A stretch of 64,000 bases of DNA from Halichondria panicea (GCF_963675165.1 NC_087382.1:4689963-4753962); one strand, 5' to 3'; shown: positions 1-11,330, counted from the first letter of the stretch. Translations and numbers: made by a program. Notes: generated by a model from the sequence alone, not told the origin.

Positions 1-640
1 TCTAATATACATATATAGTTGCGTGCATTGCATAGCATACACCCTATAGTTTTACTGCATATGATTGTAATCTTTAACTCACTGTTTAAAATGGACGCAC
101 TTTTTTCTGTACAATGCATGTTTGCTAGTTCATCTTCTTTTGAAACTGTTGTATACTAAGGATTGCATATATACACATAGCACGAATATCTGACCTATAT
201 GCAGTAGACTTAACATCCTTCTCATAAAAGTTCCCGCAGCTTTCGAAATTATTGTTGGATGCTAACATGTAAAACCATGCACTGAATCCTTACTTGGTGT
301 GAGTAGATAGATATTGATTGTGTTATGACCTCCTAAAGCTAGCCAAACCGGGAGTTTTATGTATTAACTATAAGTAATGTATTAACTATAAGTACCTTAT
401 CAAAATAGACTACGTCACTTTCATCCAGCCTGTCCTAGATTTGAGCATATACGATGTAATAGGTCTTTACAAAAGCTTTTAGAGTGCATATAATCATAGG
501 TATAGGGTATAATAATTATGATTTTTCTCTGCAGTCAGTTGGACTGCTTTGACTGGATCAAGCATCAAGGCATCTCCATTCGATTCAGTATCACATCACA
601 TGATCGGACTATAGCACCTAGACCCCAGTACCATCATGCA
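1..640 (-). promoter_or_regulatory. Inverted copy of the paralogue promoter/5' leader (probable divergent fifth gene off the left edge)
   Basis: Read on the minus strand, this segment matches the upstream region of genes 1 and 2 in order. About 77-108 is the reverse complement of the conserved first-exon end and splice donor (gtgcatccattttaaacagt then gagtt). About 150-185 matches the TATA block (gtgctatgtgtatatatg). About 209-240 matches the conserved block agctgcgggaactt...gaggatgttaagtcta. About 405-480 matches the tract at 4300-4390, and 530-620 matches 4170-4260. By analogy with genes 1 and 2, the corresponding minus-strand ATG would lie a few tens of bases left of position 1. The similarity is read directly; the existence of the gene is inference. 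Confidence 0.6.
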
Positions 641-761
641 GGTCCCCCTGCTGCTGAGTACATACTAGAGTATAACGGACTAGAGTACAGGCAGCATAAT
701 TATTATAGGCACATTTTTTGGTAAGAATTATATGCAGGATAAATAATGGGCGGGCAGTAAC

Positions 762-1569
762 CAGTGGCGTGTACAATGGGGGGCTTTGGGGGCTTGAGCA
801 CCCCCATGTCCTCCCAGACAACCATGAAATATCACTCAGTAGCTAGCTAGCTAACTGTGCAGCTCCAGAGATACGTGCAGCTCTATCTCGTTGACAACGA
901 CAAGTCATGATCGACCACGCCCAATTGAGCATGCGCAATCAGTATTGCCATTCCAATGGTTATGTAATGCTAAATAGCTGATCAAGATCCTCTGCACTCT
1001 CCCAGTCACCTCTTGCTCCACTGAGAGATACTGAGAAGCAATGACTAACACCAGAATGACTGGAAATCCCCATTGCAGTGATTGACCAGTTTGCTAGGAT
1101 GTATCCCAGGAGAATAGTGCATGGAGATCCTACAAGATGACTGACTCATAATTATCATGCTATGAGATCCCATTTGAGTGTATTTAGCAGGGAACTATGA
1201 GCTATAGTACCGGTACTATAGATTGCTCTGGGCTACAAACTACAACATTATACATTGTATTGTCATTTACAAGAAGATACACATGTAATAACATAAAAAT
1301 GACTGTAGCTAGATGCTTTATCTAGTAACATAGTAACAGAACTATAGAATGGAAGAGAGAAGCTCTAGAGGAGAATAGTAGGAGCTGCTCTTTTCTTGGG
1401 CAGTGTGCTGTACTTTTTTGCTGCAAGGCTGCATGGGGGAGGAGCTGGATGTATGAAAGATGCGCCGCAATAAATGAGGGGGTGTAAAATCGCGCGCGCG
1501 CTATGCGCGCGGCCCCATTTTTCTGTATTCTTGAGCACCCTCCTGCTTCAATCTCTAGAAACGCCCCTG
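762..1569. mobile_element. Putative non-autonomous DNA transposon with 5-bp target duplication
   Basis: The left end reads CAGTGGCGTG and the right end, on the opposite strand, CAGGGGCGTT, giving imperfect terminal inverted repeats. Both ends are flanked by GTAAC (757-761 and 1570-1574), which looks like a target-site duplication. Just inside each end there is a G-rich tract with the shared phrase gagcaccc/gggtgctc. The interior has no convincing coding capacity; the short ORFs in it have no protein-like features. The superfamily is uncertain, since a 5-bp duplication does not fit hAT (8 bp) or mariner (TA). Confidence 0.45.
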
Positions 1570-1574
1570 GTAAC

Positions 1575-4560
1575 ATTAACGTCTGTAGGCGTTACAGGTA
1601 CTTTCTCATAGAATTGTTGCGATCCTTGACATGGAATATAATTGTAATGATTCTAGACTACAGTGTCAACAGTCATGCATTGGCTATTATAATGTTTGTG
1701 ACAATTTATTTATTAAATTGTGTAATGTCAATGTGAGGCCCTAGCTCTGTATGCATTGGTGTATGCAGTGTTTTGAAAACCTCTGTAGTTCAGTAGCAAA
1801 GAGCTGATACAACACACCGCATTATTGTGTATCTACATACTGTTTTCTCATGCAGGCTTAGTGCTCAAGTTAATTATTGCTTTTTTCCTGCAGGTCCTTC
1901 TATTATGTCACATTGGTGGATATAATAGCATCAACGTTATTGATTCATGTACTGTCAGCAATCCACAATAATCAACATGCATCAGTTGGTCCCTCCGCGA
2001 TGTCTGGTAACGATATGATGGTTCTCTACTTGGCTGACCTGCAAATTGGAACAAGGTGTTAGTCCCGTTTGCATAGTAATTATGAGAATAATACGTTAAT
2101 ATCAACCTATCTATTGGATAAGGCGCGGATCTCCTAAACCAAATGTGTATTCCCATGTCAAGAATGTCGAAAGACAACATCCTTTTCTCGTTAGCAAAGT
2201 TACTGAGTCGATTCCGTCCACAAAGACCATGCATGTATGTATATACAGAACTTCTTATAACAAGGACAAATTGGCTGCTTTCCAGTACGTTGAACAGATT
2301 GTCAAACCTATAGAAGTATAAATATGCAGCTTGTATAAATATGATGTGTGCATGATGTGTATCTAGTATATTTTATTAGCCACTTACCTTGAAATTAATT
2401 TTAAAGCTGGTGGCTGCATTGTAGACAGTAGTGACTGACCAAGCATTCATTTGTTAGGTGTGTATCACAATAAAACATTCATAGACCAAGCATTCATGTG
2501 TGGGTATACATTAATTGGCTGGGAGCTTTTGGTTAATTGCACTGCCTTTACTTAGACAAACCACTCACTTACAGACACTCACTGACAGACACAAAACAAC
2601 CTTTTAGATGCATGACTAATTAAGTGCATTGTGATTTATATGCTATCCCTATAGTGATTGTGTGTCCTACAATAATTATCGGGTATAAGCTGGAGCAATA
2701 CGGACTCTATAACCAGTGCATGGCTATATATACGTCCGTCCATATATACAGCATATTTTAATACATAACTATAATTATACATGTCCAGTTAGACACTTTT
2801 TCGAGTTGTCTATCCTAAAAGCACTGCTGTAGCATAGTTTGATTTTACTTGTGATGGACATGGGGTCTAGGTTGTGTTTTGAAATAATGAAGATGCTCTG
2901 CAGAGCCATGGGTTGAAACAAATTGCAGGAGGAGTAGGAGAGAACAATAATATACTGGTTGTAGTGTGAGCCACTGGTTCCAGAGTCTGTATTGCTCGAG
3001 TTCTGTCCGATACGATAGAACATACTCTGTATACTGTGAGGGGAAGTAACATATTCAATGCACTTAAACAGTCATCTCCTCCTTGGACATGCATCTAAAA
3101 CGTGGCCACTCAGGAAGCCATTACTATACTATTTGTGTCTGAAAGGTTTGTCTTATGTATAGCTAAATCTAATCCTAGATTTGAGCCTACCATGTAATAG
3201 TCCTTTTTCCAAGAGCTTTAGAGTACATCTTTATTCCATTGCATATATATTGCATACATATAGTATAGGGTTTGATATTTCAATGTTTGCCCTGCAGCAG
3301 TTGGATTGCTTTGACCTCTGTTTTGTAACACATCACATGATCCGACTCCAGCACTACTCTCCCAGCATGAAATCAGAATTAATGTGTGGGGCGGGCATGA
3401 TACTAATGGATGATTGGTCTATGAATGACACACACCCAACAAATGAACGCTTGGTAAACCTATATATATCTATTGGATAAGGCACGGATCTCCTAAACCA
3501 AATGTGTATTCCCATATCAAGAATGTTGAAGGACAACAGTTCCTGAGTCAATTTCGTCCACAAGGACCATGCATGTATACAGAACTTCTTATATACAAGG
3601 ACAAACTGGCTCAGGCTTTCTGAACAGATTGTCAAACCTAGTAATACAAATATGCAGCTAGTATAAAAATTATGTGCATCTGTCCGATACGATAGAACAT
3701 ACTCTGTATACTGTGAGGGGAGGTAACATATTCAATGCACTTAATAATAGTTATCTCCTCCTTGGACATGCATCTAAAACGTGGCCACTCAGGAAGCCAT
3801 TACTATACTATTTGTGTCTGAAAGGTTTGTCTTATGTATAGCATTATTTACTAAGTTCAAACTACTCTCCCAGCATGAAATCAGAATTAATGTGTGGGGC
3901 GGGCATGATACTAATGGATGATTGGTCTATGAATGACACACACCCAACAAATGAACGCTTGGTCAATCCCCACTGTCTGCAATATATATATTATAAGCAT
4001 GCACATTAATTAGTAGAGAAATTACCTACAGATGTACTCCAATATGCCTACTTGCCCATTTCTTTTAAATTTATCCAGCATAATTCTCACCAAAAAAGGC
4101 TGGTGCCTATAATGAAAATTTTGCTAGCATAATACCAATCAGTATGTACTCACCAGGGGGACAAGGGGACCCGGTGCTGGAGTCGGATCATGTGATGTGT
4201 TACAAAACAGAGGTCAAAGCAATCCAACTGCTGCAGGGCAAACATTGAAATATCAAACCCTATACTATGTATGCAATATATATGCAATGGAATAAAGATG
4301 TACTCTAAAGCTCTTGGAAAAAGGCCTATTACATAGTAAGCTCAAATCTAGGACAGGCTGAATGAAAGTGGCATATTTTGATAAGGCCTACCTAATTAGG
4401 ATGTTGATTGTATTGGTTTGATTGTGATGGCCTCCTAAAGGTAGCTTTAGCCAAACTAGGTGCTTTCGGTGTAAACAATTAGAGTTTTGCTGCTACATTC
4501 AGAAGGTCATAACACTTGTCTAAGGCTTCTCAGTGCATGCTTTTACATGTTATAGTCCAA
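1575..4560. repeat. Non-coding mosaic of direct and inverted repeats upstream of gene 1
   Basis: No gene is seen here. Three segments occur twice in direct orientation: about 2104-2290 with 3464-3625 (the phrase ggatctcctaaaccaaatgt), 3003-3163 with 3680-3842 (near-identical), and 3351-3464 with 3859-3963. A further pair is inverted, 3171-3362 against about 4165-4354, each arm about 190 bp with an 800-bp interior, resembling a foldback element. The arm at 4165-4390 is also present near 12040-12160 and, inverted, near 405-620. The region appears to be built from repeated insertion and rearrangement of promoter-proximal DNA of the paralogue family. Confidence 0.65.
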
Positions 4561-4571
4561 TTAAAAGATTA

Positions 4572-4680
4572 ACAGCTGCGGGAACTTCATGAGAGGATGT
4601 TAAGTCTAACTCGTAGACTACAGTACAGTACATATAGTCATACTATGTGTATATATATGTGCATGATGAGGCAATCACTA
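4572..4680 (+). promoter_or_regulatory. Type A promoter of gene 1
   Basis: A block at about 4572-4603 (agctgcgggaactt, then gagaggatgttaagtct) is conserved at the same relative place before gene 2 (12359-12392). It is followed by a TATA-like run tgtgtatatatatg (about 4646-4659) and the element aggcaatcact (4669-4679), also shared with gene 2 (12451-12461). The TATA run is about 120 nt before the predicted splice donor, so transcription probably starts around 4680-4690. The promoter role is inferred from conservation between paralogues. Confidence 0.5.
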
Positions 4681-4776
4681 GGAGATGGTAGATTAAAAAC
4701 ATGCTTTTTCCCACGATTCAAACTAGCGTATAGCCGAAGTGATAAAACAGAAAAGAGTGCATCCATTTTAAAAACA

Positions 4777-4877
4777 GTGAGTCCAATAGTTATACATATA
4801 ATTATAGGGTATATATATGCATTGCAATATAGTCATAGTAGTACGATCTTTACAATCATCATTACACGGCACCTCAG
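4777..4877 (+). other. Predicted 5'UTR intron of gene 1 (101 bp)
   Basis: The donor is aca|GTGAGT at 4777 and the acceptor cacctcAG ends at 4877, 14 nt before the ATG at 4892. The same donor and acceptor context is found before genes 2, 3 and 4 with intron lengths of 106, 90 and 86 bp. Splicing would remove an upstream in-frame ATG at 4817 that otherwise adds 25 residues ahead of the signal peptide. Confidence 0.55.
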
Positions 4878-4891
4878 ATATACGGCTAGAC

Positions 4892-7800
4892 ATGCTGTCT
4901 AGAAATATTCTCAGCTGGTTAGTGCTACTGACCATAGCTACTGTTACCAGGAGTGAGCACTATCACATTGTGCCAGTGAATTCAACTGACTTGTGTAATG
5001 ACTATCGAAATGGAACTTGTTTTACTCTCGAGCAGCTTGTTCGAACCGACTTGTTATCTGGTGGAGACAATCTCACCTTGAGCTTTCTACCTGGAGATCA
5101 TGTGTTAACTGAGCAGTTATTGATTCTTAACTTCTCACATGTGCATCTAACTGGCCTGACGGAAAATACAACTGTAGTGAGATTCAATAGCAATGGTGTA
5201 ATACGTTTTGTTAGTATTACCAGATTGAGTATTGAACGTTTTGGTTTCATTGGAGCGAATCTTGGACCACCAAACTCACATCAAGTATTGATCGTTGACA
5301 GTGCCCATGATGTCTATATCAATGACTGCTACTTCCTGGACTTTGATTTACTCATTCAGGCAGAACGGAACATAGTTAAGATTACTAAAACTGAAACTGC
5401 GACAATTGAGAGCACTCTCTTTATGAACAACACTGGACTGGCACTGCACCTTGAGGCTGATAATGTGTACATAACAAATAGTGTGTTCACTAGAAATGAT
5501 GGAGGTGCAGTTAACATTGAATCAAACAACGTACTGATCAACAACACAGAGTTCAACTACAACAGTGCTAAGAAAAGAGGAGCATTAAAAGTTGTATCTG
5601 GAACAGTAGTGATCACTTGGAGCACCTTCACAAATAACAATGTTTATCGGCGGTATGGTGGAGCGATTTATGTTGCCTCAGGCAGTAATGTGTCCATCTC
5701 CAATTGTGAGCTGACAAATAACAGTGCTGGCTGGAATGGTGGAGCAATTTATGTTAGATCAAGTAGTGTGTCTATTTCCGGTAGCACATTGACCAATAAC
5801 AGTGCTGACAAATTTGGTGGAGCAATTGATGTTTACTCAAGCAATGTGTCTATCTCCGACAGCATGCTGAAAAACAACACAGCTGATAATAGTGGTGGAG
5901 CGATTGGTATTTTTAAAGGGAGTGTGACCATTTCCGATAGCAACCTGACAAACAACAGAGCTAATTCCAATAGTGGAGTGATTAATGCTGACTTGGGAAA
6001 TATTTCTATCTCCAACAGCACGCTGACAAAAAACAGTGCTGGCTTGAACGGTGGAGCGATTCGTGTTATATCAGGATATGTGTCTATCTCAGACAGCACA
6101 CTGACAAACAACAGAGCTAATCGCTATGGTGGTGTGATCGATATTCAAAAAGGCAATGTTTCTATTTCCAACAGCATACTGACAAACAACAGTGGTGGCA
6201 AGAATGGTGGCGCTATTGACAATTTTTCAAGCAGTTTGTCTATCTACGACAGCAGACTGACAAACAACACTGCTCACTGGAGTGGTGGAGCGATTCATGT
6301 TAAGTCAGGGAATGTTTCTATCTCAGACAGCACACTGACAAACAACAGAGCTGACAGGAATGGTGGAGCAATTGATACTTCTTCAAGCATTGTGTCTATC
6401 TCAGACAGTAGACTGACAAAAAACAGTGCTCACTTGAGTGGTGGAGGGATCGGTGTTTACTCAGGCAGTGTGACCATCTCTGATAGCTCACTGACAAACA
6501 ATAGAGCTGATAACCATGGTGGAGCGATTGATATTGATTCAGGCATTGTTTCTATTTCCAACAGCACACTGATAAAAAATAGTTGTGGCAAGAACGGTGG
6601 AGCGATTGACAATTTTTCAGGCATTTTGTTTATCTACGACTGTACCCTGACAAACAACACTGCTAATAAGAGTGGTGGAGCGATTGGTGTTCAATCAGGC
6701 AATGTGTCCATCTCCGATAGTACGCTGACAAACAACAGTGCTCATATTGGTGGAGCGATTAATATTGACTCAGGAAGTGTATCTATCTCTGACAGCACAC
6801 TGGCAAGTAACTATGCGGATGGGAATGGTGGAGCAATTCATACTTACTCAGGCGGTGTATCCATCTTCAATAGCACACTGACAAGTAACAATGCTGCCGG
6901 GAATGGTGGAGCGATTGGTGTTTACTCAGGCAATGTGTCTATCTCAGATAGCTCACTGACAAACAACACTGCTGACGGGAATGGTGGAGTGATTCATGGT
7001 GACCTTGGCAGTATTGTGTCGATCTCTGACAGTATGCTGAACAACAACACAGCTACCTCTGGAGGAGGGATATTTCTGAGAGTAAGTACACTCTTTGTAA
7101 ATGAGCCAACAACGATCAATCTCAACACAGCACACCAGGATGGTGGAGGAATTTATGCTCATTCAAGTAGAGTTGAATTTGAATCTGCTTTACCGATTCC
7201 ATCAAATATACGAAGTGAGATTATTGAAAACATTGCTGAGAATGGTGGAGGTATTTATGCAGTAGCTACAACCATTAAACTAACTCGATCACACGTTAAC
7301 ATTGACTCAAACACAGCAACCGCTAGTGGAGGTGGAGTGTTTCTACGGCAAAGTTCAAGACTGTACTTGTTTAAAAAAAACTATGAAAGTGCAAATCAAT
7401 TATATGTCAAGCTAGCGATTAACAACAACTTGGCTCAGTACGGAGGGGGAATATTTGTGGCGGATGACACAGAGAGTGGTGCCTGCAGAGGAGGAGTTAT
7501 AGAAAATGGTGCTACTCAAACCATTTTTGAGGACTGTTTTATTCAAACAATCAATTTGAATGAAATCAAGTCGAAAATAAACCACTTCAACACATTCATG
7601 ACTAACAACACAGCTACCCTGTCAGGAGCAGACATCTATGGAGGTTTGTTGGACAGGTGTACAGCAGAACAAAATGCTGAATATCACAATTCTTCCAATG
7701 GATTGGACTACATATACAAAACTGTAAAACTGTCCACTGAGTTATCAATCTCCTCTTCACCTGTTCAAGTAACTTTTTGTAACTATACACAACGCGAAAA

Positions 7801-9817
7801 CGTTTTCACGAAAAAAGGACACACGTACAAAATTAGTGTTATGGCTTTTGACCAAATTAGAAATCCAATCAATGTCACAATTATCAGTTCTGTTATCACT
7901 AATAGTGGTGTTGGTCGTCTCAAAGAAGGACAGGCTGAACAAGTAGTTGGCAATCAATGCACAGAATTAGAGTACAATGTATTCTCACAAGACAGCTCTG
8001 CTCAAGTGGAACTCTATGCTGATGGTCCATGCATGAATTTGGGAATTTCGAGACAACTTATTAATATTTCTTTTCTACCCTGCACATGCCCTGTCGGGCT
8101 AAAACCAATTCAGTCCGATATTGAGTGCAAATGTGACTGTGATCCAGACTTGCAACAACTATATCAGATAACAAATTGTTCTGAGGAAAATGGGACCATA
8201 AAGCTTGAAAGTAATAACAACATATGGATAGATACTACCAACGGAACAGGTTATGTTGTTAGTAACTGTGCATTTAACTATTGTGTAGAAAAACCAGTTC
8301 ACATCAGTCTAAGCAACCCTGACGAACAGTGTGCTTTCAATCGAAGTGGTGTCTTGTGTGGAGAATGTGAACCAGGACTAAGTCTTGTGTTGGCTACGTC
8401 AAGATGTGCACAATGCTCTGATGTTTACCTTCTTCTACTAATACCATTTGCGCTGGCAGGCATATTATTAGTTGTTGTAATTCTCGTGCTCAACATCACT
8501 ATAGCAACTGGAAATATTCATGGCCTCATTTTTTACGCTAACATAGTAGCTGCTAATAGAGCAATTTTCTATTCTAGAAACAACTTTTTAACAGTTTTTA
8601 TATCATGGGTGAATCTTGACCTGGGAATCGAGACTTGCTTTTACGATGGAATGAACGCTCAAGGAAAAGTGCTCCTTCAACTTGTCTTTCCCACTTACCT
8701 GTTTCTTCTAATGCTTTTTATTATACTTTTGAGCAAGTACTTTGACTCATTTGCAAAGCTCCTCTCCAACAGGAACCCAGTTGCTGCCCTAGGCACACTC
8801 GTCCTACTCTCTTATTCTAAATTTTTACGGTTTATTGTTGCAGCACTACAATTCACAGAATTGCATTATCCTGACGGTTCAACCAAGACTGTTTGGTTGT
8901 TTGACGGCAATGTACAATACTTCACTCCCATTCGCATCCCTCAGTTTGTTGCTGCTATTATAATCCTCATTGCTGGTGTATTGTTCACTGTGCTGCTCTT
9001 CTTTGGACAATGGTTTCCTCGCTGTTCGAAGGTTATGATATGGACCAAGAACACATACTACAATGGTTTCATGGACGCATACCATGCTCCATTCACTCCC
9101 AAGCATCGCTACTGGGTGGGACTGCTCCTCTTTGCTCTGATTGCTCATAATCTAGTAGCTGCCATGGCTACAGACACTTCTCTCCCTGTTCTATCTGCTG
9201 GGTGTATTGCATTCGGACTGATAGCATTGAACAACCGAGTGTATAAAAAGCGACTTAATGAATATTTAGAAGCACTATTTCTGCTTAATCTCGGCATTCT
9301 ATCTATTGGCACTTCATATGTTGTTGAAACACAACAGCAAGACACACTCACAAATGTTTCAATGTCCATAGCTTTCATCCTCTTTGTGATAATAATCAGC
9401 TACCATTTCTACCACTTCATACTAAAGAGCACCAAGATATGGCTTAAGATAAAGGGAGTCATCAAAAACTTGAGAATTGGTGCTGCAGACAATAAGAATC
9501 AACCACCTAACAATGCCATGGCAATGCATCAGCGTGCAGCCAATGATCATGATGAGCAATTTAAAGCTGAGCAAATAGATCTAGACATTGTGGACCCACC
9601 ACCTTACACTGATGGAGCAGTGGAAGAAGCTGACCCTGATCGTTACATCACTCCTCCCGTGATCAGACTAGCCACGAGACCCGAACAGCTGAGACTATCC
9701 TACATGGATGAGCTAGCCCCCCTCACCACAGAGGACTACAGACAAGCCCCTCCCCCTCCAAAAGTCAACCGTCGTCCTGTTGTTACATACACAGAAATCG
9801 GCCTTGTGCACAATTAA
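4892..9817 (+). CDS. Pmp-like beta-helix repeat, multi-pass membrane receptor-like protein, paralogue 1
   Basis: This single open reading frame encodes 1641 residues. The start at 4892 is chosen because all four paralogues begin MLSRNIL...; an earlier in-frame ATG lies inside the predicted 5'UTR intron. A signal peptide (about 1-21, cleavage near TRS|EHYH) is followed by a conserved N-terminal region with CFTLEQLV and LSFLPGDHVLTEQ. From about residue 205 there are some 20 coils of about 26 residues with the pattern GGAI...VSISxSxLxNN, close to the chlamydial polymorphic outer-membrane-protein repeat (GGAI plus FxxN), which folds as a right-handed beta-helix. A Cys-rich module (about 1065-1175, with LCGECEPGLS) precedes 8-10 hydrophobic segments (about 1176-1515, including DAYHAPFTPKHRYWVGLL). 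The cytoplasmic tail carries PPPY and, near the C terminus, VTYTEI. Ligand and function are unknown; a cell-surface receptor or adhesion role is inference. Confidence 0.88.
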   Translation: MLSRNILSWLVLLTIATVTRSEHYHIVPVNSTDLCNDYRNGTCFTLEQLVRTDLLSGGDNLTLSFLPGDHVLTEQLLILNFSHVHLTGLTENTTVVRFNSNGVIRFVSITRLSIERFGFIGANLGPPNSHQVLIVDSAHDVYINDCYFLDFDLLIQAERNIVKITKTETATIESTLFMNNTGLALHLEADNVYITNSVFTRNDGGAVNIESNNVLINNTEFNYNSAKKRGALKVVSGTVVITWSTFTNNNVYRRYGGAIYVASGSNVSISNCELTNNSAGWNGGAIYVRSSSVSISGSTLTNNSADKFGGAIDVYSSNVSISDSMLKNNTADNSGGAIGIFKGSVTISDSNLTNNRANSNSGVINADLGNISISNSTLTKNSAGLNGGAIRVISGYVSISDSTLTNNRANRYGGVIDIQKGNVSISNSILTNNSGGKNGGAIDNFSSSLSIYDSRLTNNTAHWSGGAIHVKSGNVSISDSTLTNNRADRNGGAIDTSSSIVSISDSRLTKNSAHLSGGGIGVYSGSVTISDSSLTNNRADNHGGAIDIDSGIVSISNSTLIKNSCGKNGGAIDNFSGILFIYDCTLTNNTANKSGGAIGVQSGNVSISDSTLTNNSAHIGGAINIDSGSVSISDSTLASNYADGNGGAIHTYSGGVSIFNSTLTSNNAAGNGGAIGVYSGNVSISDSSLTNNTADGNGGVIHGDLGSIVSISDSMLNNNTATSGGGIFLRVSTLFVNEPTTINLNTAHQDGGGIYAHSSRVEFESALPIPSNIRSEIIENIAENGGGIYAVATTIKLTRSHVNIDSNTATASGGGVFLRQSSRLYLFKKNYESANQLYVKLAINNNLAQYGGGIFVADDTESGACRGGVIENGATQTIFEDCFIQTINLNEIKSKINHFNTFMTNNTATLSGADIYGGLLDRCTAEQNAEYHNSSNGLDYIYKTVKLSTELSISSSPVQVTFCNYTQRENVFTKKGHTYKISVMAFDQIRNPINVTIISSVITNSGVGRLKEGQAEQVVGNQCTELEYNVFSQDSSAQVELYADGPCMNLGISRQLINISFLPCTCPVGLKPIQSDIECKCDCDPDLQQLYQITNCSEENGTIKLESNNNIWIDTTNGTGYVVSNCAFNYCVEKPVHISLSNPDEQCAFNRSGVLCGECEPGLSLVLATSRCAQCSDVYLLLLIPFALAGILLVVVILVLNITIATGNIHGLIFYANIVAANRAIFYSRNNFLTVFISWVNLDLGIETCFYDGMNAQGKVLLQLVFPTYLFLLMLFIILLSKYFDSFAKLLSNRNPVAALGTLVLLSYSKFLRFIVAALQFTELHYPDGSTKTVWLFDGNVQYFTPIRIPQFVAAIIILIAGVLFTVLLFFGQWFPRCSKVMIWTKNTYYNGFMDAYHAPFTPKHRYWVGLLLFALIAHNLVAAMATDTSLPVLSAGCIAFGLIALNNRVYKKRLNEYLEALFLLNLGILSIGTSYVVETQQQDTLTNVSMSIAFILFVIIISYHFYHFILKSTKIWLKIKGVIKNLRIGAADNKNQPPNNAMAMHQRAANDHDEQFKAEQIDLDIVDPPPYTDGAVEEADPDRYITPPVIRLATRPEQLRLSYMDELAPLTTEDYRQAPPPPKVNRRPVVTYTEIGLVHN

Positions 9818-10030
9818 GTGTGAACTGCCTTACTTGGTACAATTTACATGTGCATGTACAGCTTAAAACAATGTCATTAATTAGCTGAATAGTTACATGT
9901 ACTATATATGTAGCTGTTGTATAATTATGTTAGAGAGATAGGCTTTTTGTAGAAACAAAAACTGTTATGATTTGTTTTGATACAACAGTCCCATGTACAC
10001 TAACAATAAAATCCCCACTGAATTATCACT
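9818..10030 (+). terminator. 3'UTR and candidate polyadenylation signal of gene 1
   Basis: The first roughly 150 nt after the stop are similar to the 3' flanks of genes 2-4 (tgtgaactgccttacttggt, later gagagataggcttt). An AATAAA at 10005-10010, about 190 nt after the stop, is a candidate polyadenylation signal. Similarity to the other 3' flanks is lost beyond about 9960, so gene 1 does not share the large duplicated spacer. Confidence 0.4.
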
Positions 10031-10214
10031 CTCCTATGCCTGATCATGCAGTATAATGTCTATAAAATTATATCAACAGGGAATGGCGACTCGTGTTTAA
10101 AATAGTGTTACGGCTGTTGACAAGTTAGAAATCCAATGAAATATGAACTCAGTCTATCTCTATTATAACCATTCACCTGCCAAATGAAATTTCAGTCTCT
10201 CTATCTCGCCCGAT

Positions 10215-10510
10215 TCACGTGCAGATTTCTGCAACAAGCTGCAACTCACTGACCTCAATTTTAGCCCTTTCTTTGCACATTGATAACCCAATCCAACCAC
10301 ACCCAATACCCCAATGAAACCCTCCCTTTTTCCACATAATGGTCGGAATGTGAAGGGGATCCTTGATGTTCTCGGCGGCCTTAAAGTACTCTTGGAGCTG
10401 TATACCTATATCATGAGATGAGGTTGGCACAACACTAAAACTGTATACATTATATATTCAGCTACTCACCAAATGACGGCTCGGGGGTGAAACCTTAAAA
10501 GTGCCAAACC
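10215..10510 (-). pseudogene. Possible remnant of a spliced minus-strand gene
   Basis: On the minus strand, a reading frame (about 10280-10390) with protein-like composition (phrases LQEYFKAAENIKDPLHIPT and MWKKGGFHWGIG) is preceded by an AG acceptor. Upstream, a short segment ending CCGTCATTTG is followed by a GTGAGT donor near 10474. Joining the two keeps one frame open across an intron of about 80 nt. No further exons are recognised on either side and no family is recognised, so this could be a gene fragment, a transposon exon or chance. Confidence 0.25.
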
Positions 10511-10979
10511 AAATCCCCACACCAAAACACAAGGGAAAAATTACGCTTTATAACATGCATTGATTTTAGCAACTCTCTGTGACACTTCTGATGGTAGGGC
10601 ACGCGTTTATACGACTCAATAATAATTATTATATCGAGTCAATGGCTAGTAAAGGGTTAAAATAGGTTAGCTACCCCATAGGAGGCTACACAAATTATTG
10701 TCCACTACATCAAAACCGAGGGCGAATCTATACTGTAAAAAATAGAGTGTGCTGAGCACAAAAAAACACTAAAAAGTATGCTATATGCGACAAAAAGTAT
10801 GCAACACACGACGGCCTATAAAGCATTTGGCATCTTCCATGTTCAAGATACCAAGAACAGGTAGTCAGCACTAGCCATTACTTTATCGAATCGATGACTA
10901 TAATTATATCCTTCACCTTATTGTGGTAACACTTTGATATATCACTTTTACCAATTTGTGTACTCAAGAAGAACAATAC

Positions 10980-11330
10980 GTCTACATTGTCCCACGTATG
11001 AATGCTTGGTCGTGAGCAGTGCACACACCCCACATATGAATGTTTGGTCAGTCCCTACTGTCTACAATGACTTGTAGCCACATTTACAAAGCTTCAAAAT
11101 CTCCCAGCATGAAATTAAAATTAATTTGTGCATCCCACACATGAATGCTTGGTCTACGAATGCTTGGTTGTGACATGCACGCAGAACAAATGAATGCTTG
11201 GTCAGTCCTCACAGTCTGCAAAGTGTAGCTACATTTATACTAAGCCCATGCAGCATGAAATCAGAATTAATTTACGTATCCCACACATGAATGCTTGGCC
11301 AGCCCCTACTGTCTACAACAAAGCCATGCA
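10980..11330. repeat. Cluster of ATGAATGCTTGGTC-type repeat monomers
   Basis: Four to five imperfect units of about 85-110 bp carry the phrases cacatatgaatgcttggtca, gtccccactgtctacaa and tctcccagcatgaaat. Relatives occur at about 2437-2500 (inverted), 3351-3464, 3859-3963, 20990-21240, 21880-22020, 29350-29600 and 30290-30500. The family appears only in the spacers of the receptor array within this window. No coding function is seen. Confidence 0.6.

Noticed and set aside
1908-2234. 108-codon minus-strand ORF near 2 kb
   Set aside because: Part of it is repeated at 3354-3635 as non-coding duplicated spacer, and it has no protein-like motifs.
4817-4891. Upstream in-frame ATG of gene 1 (25 extra residues)
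   Set aside because: It lies inside the predicted leader intron, is absent from the other paralogues, and would place polar residues before the signal peptide.
8415-9440. Classical seven-transmembrane GPCR
   Set aside because: Hydrophobic segments number about 8-10, and no DRY, NPxxY or GPS-type motif is visible. The membrane module is therefore left unclassified.
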